Shown here: positions 1 to 10,037 of the stretch, piece by piece
Numbering within the stretch: the first letter of the stretch is position 1
Layout: each line of letters begins with the position of its first letter
From: Saccharomycopsis crataegensis
Lineage: Eukaryota; Ascomycota; Saccharomycetes; Ascoideales; Saccharomycopsidaceae
Direction of reading: 5' to 3'
Length of the DNA: 64,000 nt
Assembly (NCBI RefSeq): GCF_037102585.1
Contig: NW_027043819.1
Span: 186,001-250,000, forward strand
The notes under the pieces: generated by a model
Told to the model about the DNA's origin: nothing
Database searches by the model: none
The model's input: the letters and a program-made list of their open reading frames with translations, nothing else
Position numbers and translations under genes: made by a program

Positions 1-2354
1 TTTTCCAAGACTAATGGTTCAACTCTAGAATCATTATAAAGGTTGCTGGAAAATTCATCTGACGGTCTTTCTTCAATAAAATTATTTCCTGATTCAATTT
101 GGGAGATTCTATGGTCCATATTCTCAGTTCCATAATTATCATAGTATTGGTCCTTTTTAACATCCATTGGCGATTGTTGTTGATACTGGTTCTCAAATGC
201 GTCATTTGAAACTTCATGAGTAAGATCTGTGCCATAGTGATCTTGATCAAACGGATTAGCCATATCATTTAAACTCCCACTTTCAGCGTAGTTAGTGGTT
301 GGATCGTGATATGGATAGCTCTGGGCACCGAAATCAGATCTTTTGTCGAAATCAGAATCAATCTTAATTTCTGGGATTGGTCTGCTACCAGATGATACAG
401 TAGTGTCTTCAGAATAACGACCGCCAGATTTTAAGCTTGGTGTTTGTTGATTATTGTGAGAATCTGGTTGAGGAGCCATATAAGAGAATCTATTATGTTG
501 TTGTGGTTCACCATATGTGTCCTTAGAGAGTGAATGATCCGGCTCTTGAGATACAAGCAGTTGTTGAGGACCTCCCTGAGCACCAAAACCAGATACCGCA
601 TGCTGGTGTATCATCTGTTGTTGGCTCATTTGAGGTGATCTAAAATTACTCTTGACTGGGGAATTCGTCTTAGATCCAGAATGTTTGATGGTTTCTAGAA
701 TCTTATTGGCCATAATCATTGACATACCACAAAAGTCAGGAACCAAGTGGGCACAACCTGAGTGACACATAATACCACATTCGGAACATTTCCTAACGTT
801 CTTCTTACCCCATGGCAAAATATAACCACAATGACAACACCACTTTGTACCTCTGTTTGAAACTGGCTCAAATCTGTGAGGAATCTTATGGTTCAACTTG
901 GCTTCATCTGGGTCAACTTCATTAGATGCTTTGGAAATACATTTAGTAACGACATTTTTGTAACACTTCTTGTGACATAGATATCTACAATCTTGACATT
1001 GATAGCATGAATATCTGGCGAAGTCTCCACAATACGCACACATCATGATATTGTAAGTATTTTTTTGAACAAAATGGTGCCCATGCTGTTCGAAAGTAGC
1101 CTCTTTTTTCTCCCTAATAGCACCATGACGACCAAGGCCATCCAAATTATTATTCTGGATTCTGTTGCCTGTGATTTGGTCCGTTTTAACAAACCCGAAT
1201 GTCAATAATATTTGCCCATTTGGTTCCAAAATATATCTTGCCGTACTAGTAATATCATTAGGAACTGCTGCTGCACTTGTATTAGCACTATAAATTGGAG
1301 AATCATGGCCATTGCCACCTCGAGGGTGATTACTGGAGTCATTAATTAATGGTGACTGATGAGCGTTAAAACCACCGCCAAAGTTACTTGTTTGTGGGTT
1401 TGGATGCTGTGTTGGCATATTAGAGGCACTAACCCAGCCATTATTGTGATTTTCATATTGTTTTCTCTTTCTTCTTAATTCTTCAACAATATCAGCAATC
1501 ATGAACCAGACAATCGCCACTGGGATCAACTGGTCGCCAACCCTGTCACAAACACTGAGTTCAATTTCATTATTTTTGGCAACGTTAATCTGGAACTGCA
1601 AGCTTTCTTGCAATTTACCATTTTTGAAAGGTTTGGTTCTCACCTTTAATTCATCATCTACTTTAATTAAAATGATGGATTCGCTCTTTTTACCAATAAT
1701 GCTGTTAGTGACAATATGATCAATATCTTTCAAACTTGAAATGCCTATAGTAATGATACCAGTTGGAGGTTTACCACGGGCTCTTTGGTCGTTTAGCAAA
1801 TCGGTTTCCTCCTTTACATCAAGAATATCAATGTGCATATCTCTATATCTTTTAAGAGACCTGGTAAGTAACGGAATTTTCTTATTACTTTCAATTCTCC
1901 CGCCTAAAGCAGCGGTAGAAGAAACTTTGTCGGCATCAGACTGATATAATTTGAGCATTTTCTCACTGGCCTCCTTATACTGATTTTCAATTTGCAATTT
2001 GAATTCCATCAAGTGTACCATATACTGGATTCTGTGACCTAACGATGGGCAGTCATACTTAATCAAATCAAGACCGGTGAAATTTGGGGGATTATGCTTA
2101 TGATTGTTCTGGCTGTTCACTAAAGTTTGCGATGAGCTATCGCTATCTTTTGAAGAAACTGATCTCAATGACAACTCCTCCAAAGTCTTGCGCAAATATT
2201 CCAAATTTTGCGTAGCTTCTCTTATACTGCTGTTACATTTTTCCTTGACAGCAACATTGTTTGTAGATTCCTTGATCTTCGTTGTAGAGTTGATAATGTT
2301 TTGCTCTCTTTCAATCTTTTTCTTGATGTCGTTTATCACCTTGGCGTCAGACAT
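1..2354 (-). CDS. PKC1: Protein kinase C, N-terminal part (cut by window edge)
   Basis: The open frame reads from an ATG at 2354 to the left edge, giving 784 codons. The protein is the Rho1-activated kinase at the head of the cell-wall-integrity MAP kinase cascade. Coiled HR1-type Rho-binding segments fill roughly residues 1-200 (start MSDAKVINDIKKKIERE). A C2-like region follows at about 230-350. Two C1 zinc fingers are clear: H-x12-C-x2-C type at about 424-470 (CAYCGDFARYSC) and about 491-541 (WCCHCGYILPWGKK, then CHSGCAHLVPDFC). After them comes a Gln/Ser/Asn-rich linker. The catalytic domain lies beyond position 1 and is not seen. The order HR1-C2-C1-C1 is specific to fungal Pkc1. The 1.08-kb upstream gap is its promoter. 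Confidence 0.95.
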   Translation of the reverse strand, partial: MSDAKVINDIKKKIEREQNIINSTTKIKESTNNVAVKEKCNSSIREATQNLEYLRKTLEELSLRSVSSKDSDSSSQTLVNSQNNHKHNPPNFTGLDLIKYDCPSLGHRIQYMVHLMEFKLQIENQYKEASEKMLKLYQSDADKVSSTAALGGRIESNKKIPLLTRSLKRYRDMHIDILDVKEETDLLNDQRARGKPPTGIITIGISSLKDIDHIVTNSIIGKKSESIILIKVDDELKVRTKPFKNGKLQESLQFQINVAKNNEIELSVCDRVGDQLIPVAIVWFMIADIVEELRRKRKQYENHNNGWVSASNMPTQHPNPQTSNFGGGFNAHQSPLINDSSNHPRGGNGHDSPIYSANTSAAAVPNDITSTARYILEPNGQILLTFGFVKTDQITGNRIQNNNLDGLGRHGAIREKKEATFEQHGHHFVQKNTYNIMMCAYCGDFARYSCYQCQDCRYLCHKKCYKNVVTKCISKASNEVDPDEAKLNHKIPHRFEPVSNRGTKWCCHCGYILPWGKKNVRKCSECGIMCHSGCAHLVPDFCGMSMIMANKILETIKHSGSKTNSPVKSNFRSPQMSQQQMIHQHAVSGFGAQGGPQQLLVSQEPDHSLSKDTYGEPQQHNRFSYMAPQPDSHNNQQTPSLKSGGRYSEDTTVSSGSRPIPEIKIDSDFDKRSDFGAQSYPYHDPTTNYAESGSLNDMANPFDQDHYGTDLTHEVSNDAFENQYQQQSPMDVKKDQYYDNYGTENMDHRISQIESGNNFIEERPSDEFSSNLYNDSRVEPLVLE

Positions 2355-3435
2355 TTTGAAGGGTTTTTTGCAATGGACCTAGAATCTTTTTGATAATAAA
2401 TCGATAATAAATCCAGAAGGTTATTTAGCACTCTAGTTGTATCAAAGGAGAAAAAGGAGGGACACTCCAATGATCAGAGCAAGCGAAAACAAAGGAAGGA
2501 ATGGATGGGCCTATAAATCACTTGGTGAGATCAACAAATGTTAATCTCCTAACGACGTGGACAAAACAAAAAATAACGTAAACAAAAAGACAAAAAAGGG
2601 AAATAGTAACCACCAAATGAAAACCTTTCGTCGGGAGATGAAATAGATAGCGATAAGTATCTAGTGATGCCTATTGCTTTCTATTGTTCAATTTGTGCCA
2701 CTCTGCCTAACCAAAAAAAAGTTAAAGACAATCTGGACACAACCCTTAGCGATTTTTTTGTTTTGATCTCTCATGGGACCATCGCCGGGTAACTCACCAC
2801 CCCTTTACCTCTAAGTCCTTTTTCTGCTCATCTATTTTAGTGCGGTATCATATATATTTCATCACCATTCCTGTTTAATTATCGCTAGTAGATAAAGCAA
2901 AAAAAAAAAAAAAACAGAAATAATTATCTATTTGTAGTCTATCTGGAGGACAATCAAACACTAGGATATATACTAAATAAGTCTTTTCTCATTGCAACGG
3001 AAGCGCATGTCAAAAATGTTGCTTGCAACCAAAAGCACTTGCACAGAGTATTTAATCAGTTGGGAAAAAGAAAACGGGAGGAAACTCTAATGATACTTAT
3101 CATTTATGATTGAATTATAATACGTATTATTGTCTTCATTTTTGTTTTTTATTTGTTTTTCTTATGCTTTTTTTTTTCCTCTATATTTTCCCCCACAAGC
3201 ACCAACGTACGTACTGCATGAAAATAATGCGATATTTTTTTTTTCTTTTTTACCTATCTTTTGTTCCTTTATTGGTAGTTTATTGTTATTAAAATCAACA
3301 CAAGTAACAAAAAAAACAAAAATCAGAAATAATGAAGAAAATTAAAAAGAGAAAGACAAGAAAAAAAGAAATAAGAAAAAGACGTAAAAACCGTGACAAG
3401 TAAAGCAAGCGTTATATTCATTGGAAATGGACAGG
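2355..3435. promoter_or_regulatory. PKC1 upstream region and SNF1 3' flank
   Basis: This 1.08-kb gap lies between two minus-strand genes. It holds several A/T homopolymers (for example the A-run near 2900) and no supportable gene. The part next to 2354 should contain the PKC1 promoter. The short T-rich open frames near 3110-3345 look like chance frames in pyrimidine-rich DNA. Confidence 0.5.
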
Positions 3436-5385
3436 CTAGTTCTGACTGTTCACTGCCAATTCCATAATAAGTCGTGTGGTGAGGTGCAAAAATGGATAAG
3501 CAGAATAGCTGGACAATTGGTCATTTTGGGCAAACTCTAATGACTCATTACGTGAGCATTCCCAGCCATCAAATTTGAAATCAACCAAATAATTGTTTGC
3601 TTCCAATTGAAATAATTGAATCTGCATTTTCATTAAATCAGGGGTTAATTCCGTGTTCGATTCATTATCTACAGGAGTTGATTTAGTATTGTCCTTCATT
3701 TCCACGTCATCGTTCTCATTGCCATTCTTGCTTTTGCTAAATGTATAAGTAGCTCCAATTTCATCTTCTGGGTTAGTATGAGCTTTATTGAGCCCCTCCT
3801 TCAATAACAACCCACATTTCCATCTGACTCTAATCGTCCAAAGCTCTTCTTCAGTTGGTTTGCACCATTGAGCGCCAAGATTCTTTAATGCTCTGTAAAT
3901 TTCTCCCATAACATCTAATGGGTATGATTTTGATCTAATACCAAAGTGCCATTTGATTTTGGACTTCTTTGTTGATGCCGGAGCAATTCTTTTCAAAATA
4001 TCAGGGTCTTGCGACATCATATAAGCTCTGTGGTATTGAGGTATGGATGTCGGTAATATTGAAATCGTTGAATTTGCAGCGGTGTTATTATTATCAACAA
4101 ATGGTGACATATCATAAGCTAATGTGTTTCTGCCATTATCCACATTATTGGCTATCTGTTTAAATTCTCCAGTCTTGCCACCTGCCCCATTACCACGAGT
4201 GTTATCGGTATTAGCCCATGTAGGAGGTAATTTGGAGGCAACTGTATCAATATGGCTACTTCCATCATCCTTGTTGAGGTTGGTATAATTCTTATTTTCT
4301 AACAACAATTCATAGGCATTGACAATTTCATGATTGTCAAGACTAGTATTGCCATCGACGAATTTCTGTTTCAAGATATCGCAAACTTCTTCATAATTAT
4401 AACCCATGGTCATAACCACGTTTTGTGCTACCTCATCATCAAAAGCTTCATTATCGTTGGTTCCAGCAGGAACAGTTTCTGCTTTCAAATAGTCTGGGAA
4501 ATCTGTCTTAAACCACTCAGTCTCCATGACTTCATCGATAGTGATTCTATTTAGAGGATCCACAATCAACATCTTCTGGATAATTTCTTTGGCGCCAGGC
4601 GACAAAAAAGAAGGAATTGTGAAAATACCACTGCTGATTTTCTTGAATAACGCAGGAATAAAATCATCATCAAAAGGCAATCTACCACATAACATCACAT
4701 ACAAGATGACCCCACAAGACCAGACATCAACCTCGCTACCGGCGTACAACTTCCCACTGATAACTTCTGGGGCAGCATAATTTGGCGAGCCACAAGAAGT
4801 TTTCAAGAAATTACCATCTGTCATCAAATTTGACAACCCAAAGTCAGCAATCTTAATATTTAAATCACCATCGAGAAGCAAGTTCTCAGGCTTCAAATCT
4901 CTATGGACAATCTTATGACGATGACAATATTGAACAGCACATATGATTTGGACAAAAAATCTTCGAGCTTCATTTTCCGGCATTCTACCCTTTTGAACAA
5001 TGTAATCAAACAACTCTTTTCCTGCAAACTCAATAACCATAATGATTTCATCTTTCGATTTAATCACATCGTACAACTTGATAATGTGGGGATGTCTAAG
5101 CAATCTAAGGTATGAAATTTCTCTTTCAATTCTACCTTGCATGTCTGATTTAGCCAAAGTTTTCCTATTTATAATCTTCAAGGCAACTCTTTGACCACTG
5201 GTCAAATGAAAAGCGAGCTTAACTTTCCCAAATGACCCCTCACCCAAAGTCTTGATAATTTGGTAACGTCCAATTCTATTATGGGGATTCATCTGCTGAA
5301 GTATATTTGGGTCAATCCATGGTTGATTGAATGATACTTGGGGCTGCCCTTGTTGAGCTTGGTGTTGGTGTTGATGTTGTGACAT
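3436..5385 (-). CDS. SNF1: SNF1/AMPK catalytic subunit
   Basis: A serine/threonine kinase of 649 aa, the yeast AMPK alpha subunit needed for release from glucose repression. The kinase domain starts at Tyr41, with the Gly loop GEGSFGKV at 48-55, ATP-binding Lys70, HRDLKPEN with catalytic Asp163, and DFG at 181-183. The activation-loop Thr196 (LKTSCGSPNYAAPE) is the upstream-kinase site. A UBA-like autoinhibitory segment lies near 315-365 (EVAQNVVMTMGYNYEEV). The C-terminal third is the regulatory-subunit-binding region. A His/Gln-rich N-terminus (MSQHQHQHQ) is typical of Candida Snf1. The ATG at 5385 is chosen because the in-frame codons just upstream (TTG CTC ATC) contain no ATG. Confidence 0.97.
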   Translation of the reverse strand: MSQHQHQHQAQQGQPQVSFNQPWIDPNILQQMNPHNRIGRYQIIKTLGEGSFGKVKLAFHLTSGQRVALKIINRKTLAKSDMQGRIEREISYLRLLRHPHIIKLYDVIKSKDEIIMVIEFAGKELFDYIVQKGRMPENEARRFFVQIICAVQYCHRHKIVHRDLKPENLLLDGDLNIKIADFGLSNLMTDGNFLKTSCGSPNYAAPEVISGKLYAGSEVDVWSCGVILYVMLCGRLPFDDDFIPALFKKISSGIFTIPSFLSPGAKEIIQKMLIVDPLNRITIDEVMETEWFKTDFPDYLKAETVPAGTNDNEAFDDEVAQNVVMTMGYNYEEVCDILKQKFVDGNTSLDNHEIVNAYELLLENKNYTNLNKDDGSSHIDTVASKLPPTWANTDNTRGNGAGGKTGEFKQIANNVDNGRNTLAYDMSPFVDNNNTAANSTISILPTSIPQYHRAYMMSQDPDILKRIAPASTKKSKIKWHFGIRSKSYPLDVMGEIYRALKNLGAQWCKPTEEELWTIRVRWKCGLLLKEGLNKAHTNPEDEIGATYTFSKSKNGNENDDVEMKDNTKSTPVDNESNTELTPDLMKMQIQLFQLEANNYLVDFKFDGWECSRNESLEFAQNDQLSSYSAYPFLHLTTRLIMELAVNSQN

Positions 5386-5819
5386 GATGAGCAATTTTAT
5401 CTATAAAAAAAAAAGGTTAACAAAAGATTATGTTGACACTTTAGAAATTTCTCACTCTTCCAGTGGCAAAAGAACAAAAGCGTAAAAACCACAAACCTCA
5501 ATAGCTGGAAACAATTTCAATTAATGAAAAGAGATTTTGTTTTGTCTTTTCTTTTCTATTCTTGTTGTTATTCTTTGGCAATTTCTGTGTTTATCCATTT
5601 AATATCCTCATTAGATGGCGAGTGACAGCATCGTTTTATTTTTGGCAACAAAAAAACATTGTGGTGTACGGGTGTGTAGGGTGAGCATCACTACCCCGGG
5701 ATAAAGGCGTCTATATCTATATCTGACTAGAAATGTACATTTTTTATTCTAAATAGAACCCAGCTGAAGAAGGAAAAAAAAGAAAAAAAAAAAAAAAAAA
5801 AAAGATATATAGAAATATT
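5386..5819. promoter_or_regulatory. SNF1 promoter / NUP85 3' end
   Basis: A 434-bp gap ending in an almost pure A run (about 5775-5802) just past the NUP85 stop codon, on the plus strand. A CCCCGGG motif near 5694 resembles a Mig1-type GC box. That would suit a glucose-signalling gene, but one short motif is weak evidence. Confidence 0.35.
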
Positions 5820-8327
5820 TTATTCAAGGTACTTCCTTGAGATTTCCAATGAGATTCTATTTCTCAATATTTTTAGAAGCTCACTAATATTTTCAGGTAT
5901 CTCAATACCAAATTCAGTGTACTCATGATTAAGGTTGGTATGAACTAGTTTGACATATTCTTCGTAGTATGTATCGGCTTTCCTTAATTCAGACTTTCTC
6001 TCCGTTTCTTTCAGAAATTTGTTTAATGTTTGGATAATTTCCATCAATTCACTAGTCTCAAATAAAGATAATCCTATTCCGACGTTTGATGACATGTTTG
6101 TGAAATTCAAATTGAAATACTTCAAGAGTAACAACAATAATATCGAGAGAGTTTTGGTTGGTAAGTAATTGAAGTTGACCAAATCCACCAAAAGTGACTT
6201 TGAGACATTGAATTTGTTAGATCTTTCATATTTCATGTATTTCACCAATAGAATATACGGTGACAAAAATCTCTTTAAAACAGGATCAAGCTTGTAAGCC
6301 ATCAAGAAAGATTTCTGATCATTTGATAATTCTGCGACAGCGTTGATATCAATATCATCATCCTGATAGTCGAATAAATCAATGATTGATGAGCTATCCG
6401 TCGATTCATCGTAATTATACTTTTCAATCAATTTCTGATCCACCACTTCCCAAATAATTTTGGAAACGATCCTATAATCACCTGTCTTTATCAAAGTTTC
6501 TAAACTCTGTAAAACATCTCCACTCTGATATAATTGCAATCCAAACAACTTGTTAAGATTATTAGATAAATAGATTAATTTATTCTCGGCACAAAGATTC
6601 ATCAACCATTCATAATCATCCTTTTTTTCGCAGTAGTAATTATAAGGCAAATAATCGGTTAAAATTTGCTTGAAATTTCTCAAGTTCAAAGACTTCAATA
6701 TACTAACACCAATATCAATCACCTTCTTGTTGCTGAAGCAATTGACAGCGAAATTATATAACAAAAATTGAGTGATAGATAAGTCACTGATCTCGGATAC
6801 GTATTCATCCACATCATGATCATCGTGGAGCTCCAAATCAAAGACTGTATCACCAATGCCTCCCAATTGCTCGCCTTTACTTTGAAGGTAATCTATTCTA
6901 TTATAATCCTTCAAGAAACCCTTCGCATCTAATAGCACCGATAGAAAAGCTGTTGTGTCACTGCTGAATTGTTCCAAAGATTTCAAGACAAGCAATAGAT
7001 TGTTGTTCTTCAATAAACTATAACACAAGGTCTCCCATATATTGGTATAATCGACTTCAAATGAATGATTTCTAGAAGAGAGCACAGTTTCCAAATGATC
7101 AGGAAGCAATTTTCTATTTGGCAAATCAAACAAGAGTAACCCATTCAACGCCTCAAACCAGGAGGATGACAGGCCTAATATCACTGACTTGGAACCAGAA
7201 AGTAACAGGAAAGTTTTTCTCAAACGTAAGATCAAAGCTCGATCGTCTAAGTTAATACTGAAATCACCATTATCACAACTTAACAAATACTCATTAATCG
7301 TATCAATACACTCAAGAGCATTTTTCTTAAAATCCTTGAAAAGAACATTAATTTTATCTTGCAAAATTGGTTCATCGATATATTCGACAATTTCTTCACC
7401 AACGTTAATGCTGGAATTACCAGCATTATGTATGATATGGTATTCATTGAGCAATTTTATCAAGCTTTCAAACAAGTAAAAGGTGAAATCATTGGTTTCT
7501 TTCAATTCTTGGTACTTGCAACTTAGCAAAATATTCAAAGACTGATCGAAAAGACCTCTAATTATCAATTGATTAACATAAGTGAAAAATATGTCACTAT
7601 TATACGGGTTTTCCAAATCTAAAACTTGGTCAAGCAATTCTCTTGATGGATTTTCGCTATCTGATTTATTAATCCACGTTGAAAAGTTCTTAGCAAAAAT
7701 TAAATCTGAGGAAAAATAGGTGGCCTTCAAAAAATTCAAAACACACCACAAATCCTTTAATCCATAAATTTCATTTCTCTCGTCGTCATCATCTTCATCT
7801 TCGTCATCATCATCTTTTTCTTCTTCTTCACTATCTTCTTCTGAACTTTCCGCTTCTTTCCTCATGTCAACACTGTCAACTTTCTTGTTGATCACAAGTC
7901 CCAAGCTAGTGATTATAGAATCAAGAGCTCCGTATAGAAGGCGATCTTGTGTTTTTCTAGCGGTAATATTACTGTTTATCAAGCCTATTTCATAGAGACT
8001 GAGTGGGTACTTGTATGTGTCAAGTCCTTGGTAGATTTCATGTAACTCTTTTAAATATTGAATGTAGTCAGCGTTCACATTACTCAAAGACTTTGGCACA
8101 CCAATGGCTTCTAATCTGAAATCATCAGCAAAAGGCGCAACCTTAGCTTTAGGTGTTGGCTCAGTAGTAATGAAAACGTAACCATTGTCTGAAGCACAAG
8201 GAGAGAACTTGAACTTAATATGACGTTTGGACTCCTGGAACACCTCTAAACCACTTTTGTCCGCAGGAATCAACGGGTTATTGAGACGTGATAGAATCAC
8301 ATTTGATATTGGATCAGTTTCCTTCAT
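5820..8327 (-). CDS. NUP85: Nucleoporin of the Y complex (Nup85)
   Basis: An 835-aa, largely helical protein. It is recognised as Nup85, a scaffold subunit of the Nup84/Y complex on the cytoplasmic and nuclear faces of the nuclear pore. Matching segments to the S. cerevisiae family include the N-terminal DPISNVILSRL region, IGLINSNITARK, the middle WFEALNGLLLFDLP, EWLMNLCAENKL, and the C-terminal LLKILRNRISLEIS. An insertion of Asp/Glu repeats at about residues 160-185 is low-complexity and probably a disordered loop. The family is usually about 740 aa, so the acidic loop and longer linkers account for the extra length. The start ATG is at 8327. Confidence 0.85.
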   Translation of the reverse strand: MKETDPISNVILSRLNNPLIPADKSGLEVFQESKRHIKFKFSPCASDNGYVFITTEPTPKAKVAPFADDFRLEAIGVPKSLSNVNADYIQYLKELHEIYQGLDTYKYPLSLYEIGLINSNITARKTQDRLLYGALDSIITSLGLVINKKVDSVDMRKEAESSEEDSEEEEKDDDDEDEDDDDERNEIYGLKDLWCVLNFLKATYFSSDLIFAKNFSTWINKSDSENPSRELLDQVLDLENPYNSDIFFTYVNQLIIRGLFDQSLNILLSCKYQELKETNDFTFYLFESLIKLLNEYHIIHNAGNSSINVGEEIVEYIDEPILQDKINVLFKDFKKNALECIDTINEYLLSCDNGDFSINLDDRALILRLRKTFLLLSGSKSVILGLSSSWFEALNGLLLFDLPNRKLLPDHLETVLSSRNHSFEVDYTNIWETLCYSLLKNNNLLLVLKSLEQFSSDTTAFLSVLLDAKGFLKDYNRIDYLQSKGEQLGGIGDTVFDLELHDDHDVDEYVSEISDLSITQFLLYNFAVNCFSNKKVIDIGVSILKSLNLRNFKQILTDYLPYNYYCEKKDDYEWLMNLCAENKLIYLSNNLNKLFGLQLYQSGDVLQSLETLIKTGDYRIVSKIIWEVVDQKLIEKYNYDESTDSSSIIDLFDYQDDDIDINAVAELSNDQKSFLMAYKLDPVLKRFLSPYILLVKYMKYERSNKFNVSKSLLVDLVNFNYLPTKTLSILLLLLLKYFNLNFTNMSSNVGIGLSLFETSELMEIIQTLNKFLKETERKSELRKADTYYEEYVKLVHTNLNHEYTEFGIEIPENISELLKILRNRISLEISRKYLE

Positions 8328-8748
8328 ATCTTCATTTAATTATGGGTGAGGATAATCTTGATTATATTTCAATACCTCCGGAAATTTTTTTTGTTGTTTA
8401 CTTTATTTCTCTTCAAAGAAAAAAAAAGCGTTGCGTGCCCTGTGGTGAATGATTGTATCACCATTTTAATAAACTGTTGTTTAAACCACAACCAGCAAAG
8501 CACCATATAGTAGTTTGGTTTTACTGGAAACCATCGGCATTCTTGCTTTGAATTCTTGGCTAGTTCTTTATAAAAAACGAATCAAAAAATCAAACATGAC
8601 TCATACGGGCAAATCAGGAACGCTTACAATTTGCAAAATAATATCTAAAAAGTCTTCATCATAATTTTCCTAAACCATAAACAGGAAAGAAAAGCAGGGA
8701 AACAGGGGAATAAAGTCATATCATTTCAATCAATCGCCATTCCTACTT
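8328..8748. other. NUP85 promoter; 3' part of a duplicated block
   Basis: A 421-bp gap. The stretch from about 8523 to 8748, next to the TMA29-like gene A stop codon, is similar to 46312-46850 behind copy B (shared words include CATGACTCAT, TTACAATTTGC and GAATTCTTGG). The duplication therefore includes 3' flanking DNA. The part near 8328 holds the NUP85 promoter. Confidence 0.6.
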
Positions 8749-9726
8749 TTAGTTGGAGTTACGGTAGATGTGGAATGGGGAGGCTTGGTTAGTGGCGAAA
8801 ACCAAAGATTCTGCAACCACAGTGTTTTGCTTTCTGGAGGTGTAGAAAACAATCAATTCAGCAATATCGTCAGCGTACAAAGGTTCAGTACCTTGGTAAA
8901 CCTTCTTAGCAGCATCCTTGTCACCGTAGAATCTGACATCAGAGAATTCAGTTTCAACATTACCTGGTTGTATTTCAATAATTCTGATTTTGGTGTTGAT
9001 CAACTCTTTTCTCAAAGCAGAAGTAAAAGCTCTGAGTGCGTGCTTTGTAGCGCAGTAGATAGATCCACCAGGATATGGTTCACGGCCGGCAACAGAACCT
9101 AATTGGACAATATCACCAGAATTCTTCTTCTTAAACAATGGCAAAAGGTGTTGAACCATAGCAATGTTACCTCTAACGTTGGTGTTGAACATGGAATCAA
9201 TATCATCTTGAGAAATTTCACCAACTTTAGCGACACCTCTAGCAAGACCACTAAATATTGATTGTTAGTAAGCACAATTGAAATGAGTAAATAAAGGATA
9301 AGAAAAAAAGATTATAAGACATAGAGAGGAAGAGGAGAAGAGAGAGAGGTACATACGCATTGTTGATAAGAACATCAACGTCTGAGAATTCTTCTGGCAA
9401 TTCCTTGAAAAACTTTTCAATGGCACTTAAGTCAGAAACGTCCAACTTTACGGTCAAAACCTTGATATTTGGGAATTCAGCTTCCAATTTGGACTTCACA
9501 CTGTCCAATTTTTCAAGTCTTCTGGCAGTCAAAATCAACTTCAATTCACCTTTGGCAGCAGAAGCATATTCAATGGCGGTAGCTTCACCAATACCAGCGG
9601 AGGCACCAGTGATCAACTAGAAATAAGTGTTAGTCATCATGATTCAATCGATAAACAGTAAACAATTGTGCTACGTACGATAGTTTTGCCAGCTAAGCGG
9701 CCAGCAGCTTTAGATCCGTACGACAT
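8749..9726 (-). CDS. TMA29: NADP-dependent short-chain dehydrogenase, copy A (two introns)
   Basis: Three exons read 9726-9679 (48 nt), 9616-9357 (260 nt) and 9250-8749 (502 nt), giving 269 aa. Intron 1 (9617-9678, 62 nt) has GTACGT, a GACTAAC branch and TAG. Intron 2 (9251-9356, 106 nt) has GTATGT, TACTAAC and TAG. The spliced protein begins [16 protein letters not shown] and matches yeast Tma29/YMR226C, an L-allo-threonine/serine 3-hydroxy-acid dehydrogenase. It has the nucleotide-binding GASAGIG motif, NNAG at the exon 2/3 junction, and the catalytic Ser plus YCATK (Tyr-x3-Lys). A close paralogue with identical exon lengths is at 46850-47822. The substrate is inferred from the family only. 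Confidence 0.92.
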
Positions 9727-10037
9727 TGTTTATAGAAATATAGGAGTTGGATTTAATTTTGGGGTCTTTCTCGTTTGTGAAGAGCGGAAAAAGTGATGTA
9801 CTCGAAAAAGAACAGACGAACTCTTTTGCGACGGAGTCTATGATTTTATAGATTTATCTGAGATTGCGGGAACCGATTACCATTTGCCGCGATGGTCATG
9901 TCGATCTTGCCTCGGCATGCATGCCTTATCAAAGTAATTACAAACGACAAGCAGTAGAAAAGAAAAAGATACGGGAAAAAAAAAATGTTAGGGCAAACAA
10001 AACAACATTAAGAATAGTTGTTTCTATTTAGCAGCTG
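9727..10037. promoter_or_regulatory. Promoter of dehydrogenase copy A
   Basis: This 311-bp gap also contains the 3' end of the ferric reductase gene. Similarity to the promoter of copy B continues to about 9935. The 13-mer GATTACCATTTGC at 9875-9887 is identical in copy B at 47986-47998 and sits at a similar distance from each ATG (about 150 and 165 bp). Confidence 0.5.
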
